This document shows, piece by piece, positions 60,128 through 64,000 of a stretch of 64,000 nt of DNA. Positions within the stretch are counted from its first letter, which is position 1. Each line of letters starts with the position of its first letter. This DNA comes from Combretum micranthum (lineage: Eukaryota; Streptophyta; Magnoliopsida; Myrtales; Combretaceae): positions 62,001 through 126,000 of the forward strand of contig JAMXBD010000023.1 of the NCBI GenBank assembly GCA_024138025.1, read 5' to 3'. Below the pieces are notes generated by a model. It had not been told where the DNA came from and made no database searches. It was given only the letters and a program-made list of their open reading frames with translations. The position numbers and the translations under genes were made by a program.

Positions 60128-61403
60128 ACCCACACACACACACACAACACACACAACACACACACACACACACACGGAATAGAGTCAATGGTGTTGTATA
60201 AGTTGAAATTTCTTGTAACAGTGATAGATCCTCAATTAAATACCACTTTTGATCCTTGATTTAATTCAGGTAAGTTGTAATGTGTTTAATTTCTTGCCTA
60301 AGATAGGCATGACTAAATTAATTTAATTTAAGAAAACTTAAATCTTGTTTGTATTGATTGTCTATTATGCTGTTGAATCTGGTTCGAGGAATGAAACCTT
60401 GCTTAGATTGGGGGCATGATAGCTTAGGCGCTTAGACCACTCCTGTCTTTATGAAAAAACTTTTATAAGTGGTACGACAGGTAGTTGATAGGGTTATATT
60501 AGTATCGGTATAATATTTGCTTCTTCTTAAGGAGAAGTAATATGATTTAATTCAATGTTTATGGGAACACTTGGATTAGATGATATTATGGATTAAGTTA
60601 AGTAAAGTTGAGAAACGACTGAGAACCCTAGAGGAAGCTACTTTTCGTTTATGGATATATCATCTAGGAGATATAAGTCTCCGAATAACTTATATCAACC
60701 TCCTGAGCATCGAGATCGTTACTCAGGACCCTTAGGTATTCTTGTTATTCGGAGTTTGAATACTTCAGTGTTGTTTAACTAATTAAAGATTATCTAATAA
60801 TCTAATGGTGGTTGCATTACATTTTAGCTTAAGAATATGTGTCATTATGCTTTTGTTCTCGTTACTTGCGTGCTAGGTCTTTGGTTCATATTTTATCTAT
60901 TTCAGGTATTGATAACCGTGATGAGTTCTACACCAATATGGGATATGGTACAGACTTTGAGGACTTCTAAGATGATTGGAAGAATTAGAGATGACCATGA
61001 CCTTGATGGAAGTTTTGTAATAGTGTAGTTTTGGAAGACCTATGTAATAGATATTATATCTTTGTTTATCTTTTATATCTTTTGTAATTGGCTTGTTAAT
61101 AAGCCTATGTTTGTAATATCTTAGTATGTGTATATATATGTATGAATATTGTTCTATGTCTTAGAGGTAATGATATGTGAGTATTTTGAGTAAATATGAA
61201 GTTTTCTTTTATAAAGTTTAAGTTATGTTTTAAAAGAAGTTTATTAGTTAATAGTTTTAAAATTTGTTCTTACAAGAGATTTAAGTAAACAAATATCCAA
61301 ACTGATTTTGGTAATCAACCTTACATATAATACTGTAGGTTATATGTGGTTGGGGATCTAGATTCACCTCTTTTAAATATAGGTGTGAGTCTGGATCCTT
61401 ACA
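58670..61403 (+). mobile_element. solo LTR, 2.73 kb, perfect TSD CGTAA, nested in another LTR
   Basis: It starts TGAAATAGCCATAATTCC and ends GGATCCTTACA, with CGTAA at 58665-58669 and 61404-61408. It is the closest relative of 15075-17997 in this window, sharing both termini, the GTTATATGTGGTTGGGGA phrase near the 3' end and the AACCCTA...TATATCAACC block (60620-60710). It contains a GTATAT donor-like site (59224), an ATTTCAG|G acceptor-like site (60899-60906), partly eroded GGCGTAG words (59670-59930) and a long (CA)n run. No retrotransposon coding sequence is attached. Confidence 0.88.
60092..60176. repeat. (CA)n microsatellite with interruptions
   Basis: About 85 bp of ACAC repeats with a few CC and AA interruptions, inside the solo LTR. 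The LTR at 15075-17997 does not carry this run, so it expanded after the copies separated. Confidence 0.95.
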
Positions 61404-62640
61404 CGTAATATGAGAATCGTCTTGCAAGTTAAAGTTTACAAGAATCTATTTATTTATGAATATATCTTTACTTAAATAATACATATACATATAATATTAT
61501 GGATGTCTAACTATGGAATCCAATTTTCTACATTTTACCAAGACCGTAAAGAATCAGTATCCCCTATTAAATGGTAAAAATGACATTTCAATCTTACAAT
61601 ACATAAAGTCTCAAATGTTTATACAATTTATCTATTTTGCATTCTAAGTTCAATATAACCTATATCTCTAACTTCAATAAAGTTTGATAGAGAAGCACTC
61701 TTCGCACATTCCTAGCCTAATTTTAGTTAGAATTATTCCTGCATAAATACTGTTAGGGGGTAAGCGAACTATGAACTTAGTGATATAATTTGACCAGACT
61801 ACACATCAAGTAATAATAAACAAGTTTAATTAGCAAGCGTATGTCATGCAACTATCGACTATATGAACAAGTGCAAGCTTGGATATCTAGAATCCAAACA
61901 TAATGTAGATTTATGCTCTTTTATCGGGGTTAGAAGGAAGCCATTACAAGCGATATATCATTCTTAGGAGAAGCAGAGAACTAAGGAAGAATGGGTACCA
62001 TAAACTCTCATAAATTAATTTAAAACTTTTCACTTGTATCCTTGGAATAAGAGAACACCATTAAATATCAGCCCTTTCATGTCGATGCCACGAGCGGTAT
62101 TCCTTCGATGCTGGTTAGTTTCCGTGGAACTGAATAGAACAAGGTGCTCTTAGAAGAACTAAGAGAATATTATCTAGAAAAACCAAGTGTGTCACCAGAG
62201 AACCGAAATGCTAATATGTAGCAAGGTCATCACTTCTTTAAAAATGTAGAATATGTGTGTGATGCAATGCATGTCCATTTTCATTTATGGTACCAATAGT
62301 TTTTAGTTAAGTTTAAGATGATCATACAATTTACAGACAAACATCCACATGTTTCATACAATATTTATCATATAATAGAATTATAGCTTATATTATTATA
62401 ATTTTGGCATTCGAGCATATACCAAACATCATACATTATATCCAATCTCGTATGCATATCAGTTGAATATATTATTTCAAATGCAGCTATACTACAAGCA
62501 AAACAATGTGATAAAGTCAAAGTTACTCCCCTATTATCCTTGCTAATTTATTATAATATGCTATTGGAAGTTCAAGAACTGTTCTATTATTCCTATAAAA
62601 TGAGATAACATATATTTATTATTACACTATTATTCATAAT

Positions 62641-64000
62641 GCTTTCGGTTATACTTTGTGTGTCCTATATTTATTATTACACTATTATGCCTTTGATGAT
62701 GATAAAACAAAGCTTAAAAATTTTAATTACAAAACATAGGCTCTATATCCAGGCCCTTAAAAATACTAAAGGCTTAAAAAGGTAAATTCAGTTCTTATAC
62801 AAAATAAAATAAAACACAATATATCCAACGGTCCTAAATCGCTTCACTCTTTATCAAAAACTCCTAAAGTCGTCCAAAAACCCAAGGAAATCATCATCAA
62901 CATCCAATCAACACTTGAAAGAAAAGAATACTGAGCGGAAGCCCATTACAACAATAATACAAGCACATACGAGATGACATATAAGCTTAACCTAATGCAA
63001 TGCAACATCAAATAGTTTATATCTTTAATTTAAGTGAAACAAATCAACATTGGAGCACCCATATTTCGATAACACACCACTGAGAATTTGAGATTCTTGA
63101 GTAACACCACCTGCTTAAGGGGTTGATATAGGAAGCTCGATTACCTATATCTCCTATATCTATACCAGAAAAGGAAAATAATGTCTTATATGGTTCATAG
63201 TCATTACACATCTCTACTTACCTCAGTTCATAATATCATTTAGTTCAACCGATCTATAAACATAAGCTATACTAAATTACTTTCTTCCAAGCTTTAGTAA
63301 ACATTACACGCGATACCATTTGCCCTATTAGCTACCCATTGAGCCACTTATGAACTGTCATTGCATCATGACATACCACTGTATCATGGTAGCGGGTGGC
63401 CTAAGCACCTAACTACCATGTTGACATCACCAATAAGGTTATCGTTCCTTAGACCGGATATAATGACATAAGCACGAGAATCAATCATTTATTAGGCCAT
63501 CTTTAAGCTTTAGTGCATTTAGAATGCTTGTTCTAACATACAGCATGCAAGTTACTACATACGTGTTATAATGTCAACTCTTTAAACAAGTAAAAGATAA
63601 GCCAGATGAACAAGTATCTATTCAAGAATACTAATTTATATAAGTAATTTAATTATTTAACCTTTTTTTTCAAACTCATATTAAACGCTCATTTTAAGTT
63701 TTCATTTGATCAGACATAAAAGTAGGAACCCTACCATGGTTGTGAAGATCACCATGTCAAGATACAGACAGTTCTGTACATACCTGTTATAATGTCATAA
63801 TGCCCATTGTAATGCCCATTATTAGAGGAAAAAATGTAAGGGGATCACGCCCTCTATTAGAGTTTATCGCAGGATGTATCATGCTTGTGATCAAATGTGC
63901 TTCAAAAATTATAAGGAATAGAGACCATCACGAAGTCCATAATGCCTGTGATGAGTGCCATATACCCATTTTTTATGTTTTTCTTTGTTCAAAACTTTAA
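62641..64000 (-). mobile_element. minus-strand LTR-like block, cut by window end
   Basis: In reverse complement it follows the plan of 5464-8405. It has a GGTGCTTAGGCCACCCGC phrase (63390-63407), a CCTATATCAACCCCTTAAGC block (63110-63150), ATTAAAGATATAAACTATTTGATG (about 63012-63035) and a CTTTCAAG acceptor-like site (62914-62921). The 3' boundary near 62640 lacks a clear CA end, and the 5' part is outside the window. The frame at 63800-64000 has no recognisable product. Confidence 0.5.

Larger units (their letters stand above)
58605..62640 (-). mobile_element. minus-strand LTR block interrupted by the 58670-61403 solo LTR
   Basis: On the minus strand it ends GAGACGTGACA at 58605. Its last ~65 bp (58605-58669) and the part from 61404 onward read through, once the insertion is left out, as a reverse-complement match to 45330-45757. 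The TTTATGCAG|G acceptor-like site is at 61737-61746 on the minus strand. Its 5' end is unclear: around 62640 it passes into another minus-strand LTR-like block. Confidence 0.6.

Noticed and set aside
62601..62610. TGAGATAACA as a plus-strand LTR start
   Set aside because: It resembles the LTR start at 46892, but the following sequence reads as a minus-strand LTR, so the match is probably chance.

Overview
This is a repeat-dominated stretch of a plant nuclear genome, most likely a eudicot. It is strongly AT-rich and has one convincing host gene: an intron-less PLS-class pentatricopeptide repeat (PPR) protein at 51839-54412, closest in my recall to the Arabidopsis At4g39530 group. Nearly everything else that can be identified is transposon-derived. 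There are solo-LTR-like blocks of 1.9-4.2 kb, a decayed Ty1/copia element, hAT-like non-autonomous elements with 8-bp target-site duplications (TSDs), fold-back MITEs and a long-TIR Mutator-like element. I see no tRNA, rRNA, CRISPR or bacterial-type operon.

Layout. 1-5.4 kb holds the end of a hAT-like element and small MITEs. 5.46-8.41 kb is a decayed solo LTR. 9-11 kb holds a SINE-like unit and a MITE. 11.8-15.07 kb is a broken copia element (gag, integrase and reverse-transcriptase pieces), and a 2.9-kb solo LTR (15075-17997, TSD AAAAC) sits at its right side. 18.4-25 kb holds several hAT-like elements, one nested inside another, within a region that is duplicated as X1-Y1 and X2...Y2 (21.6-27.7 kb and 36.4-38.1 kb). 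28.45-32.54 kb is bounded by ~290-bp inverted repeats (MULE-like) and carries a minus-strand solo LTR (29846-31753, TSD GAATG). 39.5-40.2 kb may hold the N-terminal piece of a MULE transposase. 40.4-45.76 kb is a mosaic of LTR-like sequence. 46.64-51.29 kb is a small inverted-repeat MITE split by a 4.2-kb solo LTR (TSD AAGAA), which itself carries a hAT-like insertion (TSD GTATTCGT). 51.4-54.4 kb holds a palindrome cluster and then the PPR gene. 54.4-58.6 kb is low-repeat sequence with no recognisable gene. 58.6-64 kb holds minus-strand LTR sequence interrupted by a plus-strand solo LTR (58670-61403, TSD CGTAA).

The PPR gene is predicted to make an organelle RNA-binding (C-to-U editing type) protein. 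In this sequence it reads through only if three separate single-base losses are allowed for. They could be real inactivating mutations or consensus errors. The LTR blocks share a splice-donor-like site, a polypyrimidine-AG acceptor-like site and GC-rich CCGGCGTA-type motifs. This suggests that their transcripts carried an intron lying inside the LTR. I found no clearly new multi-gene system. The most unusual signals are the palindrome cluster upstream of the PPR gene, the shared intron-like layout of the LTRs, and a nested insertion history readable from intact target-site duplications.
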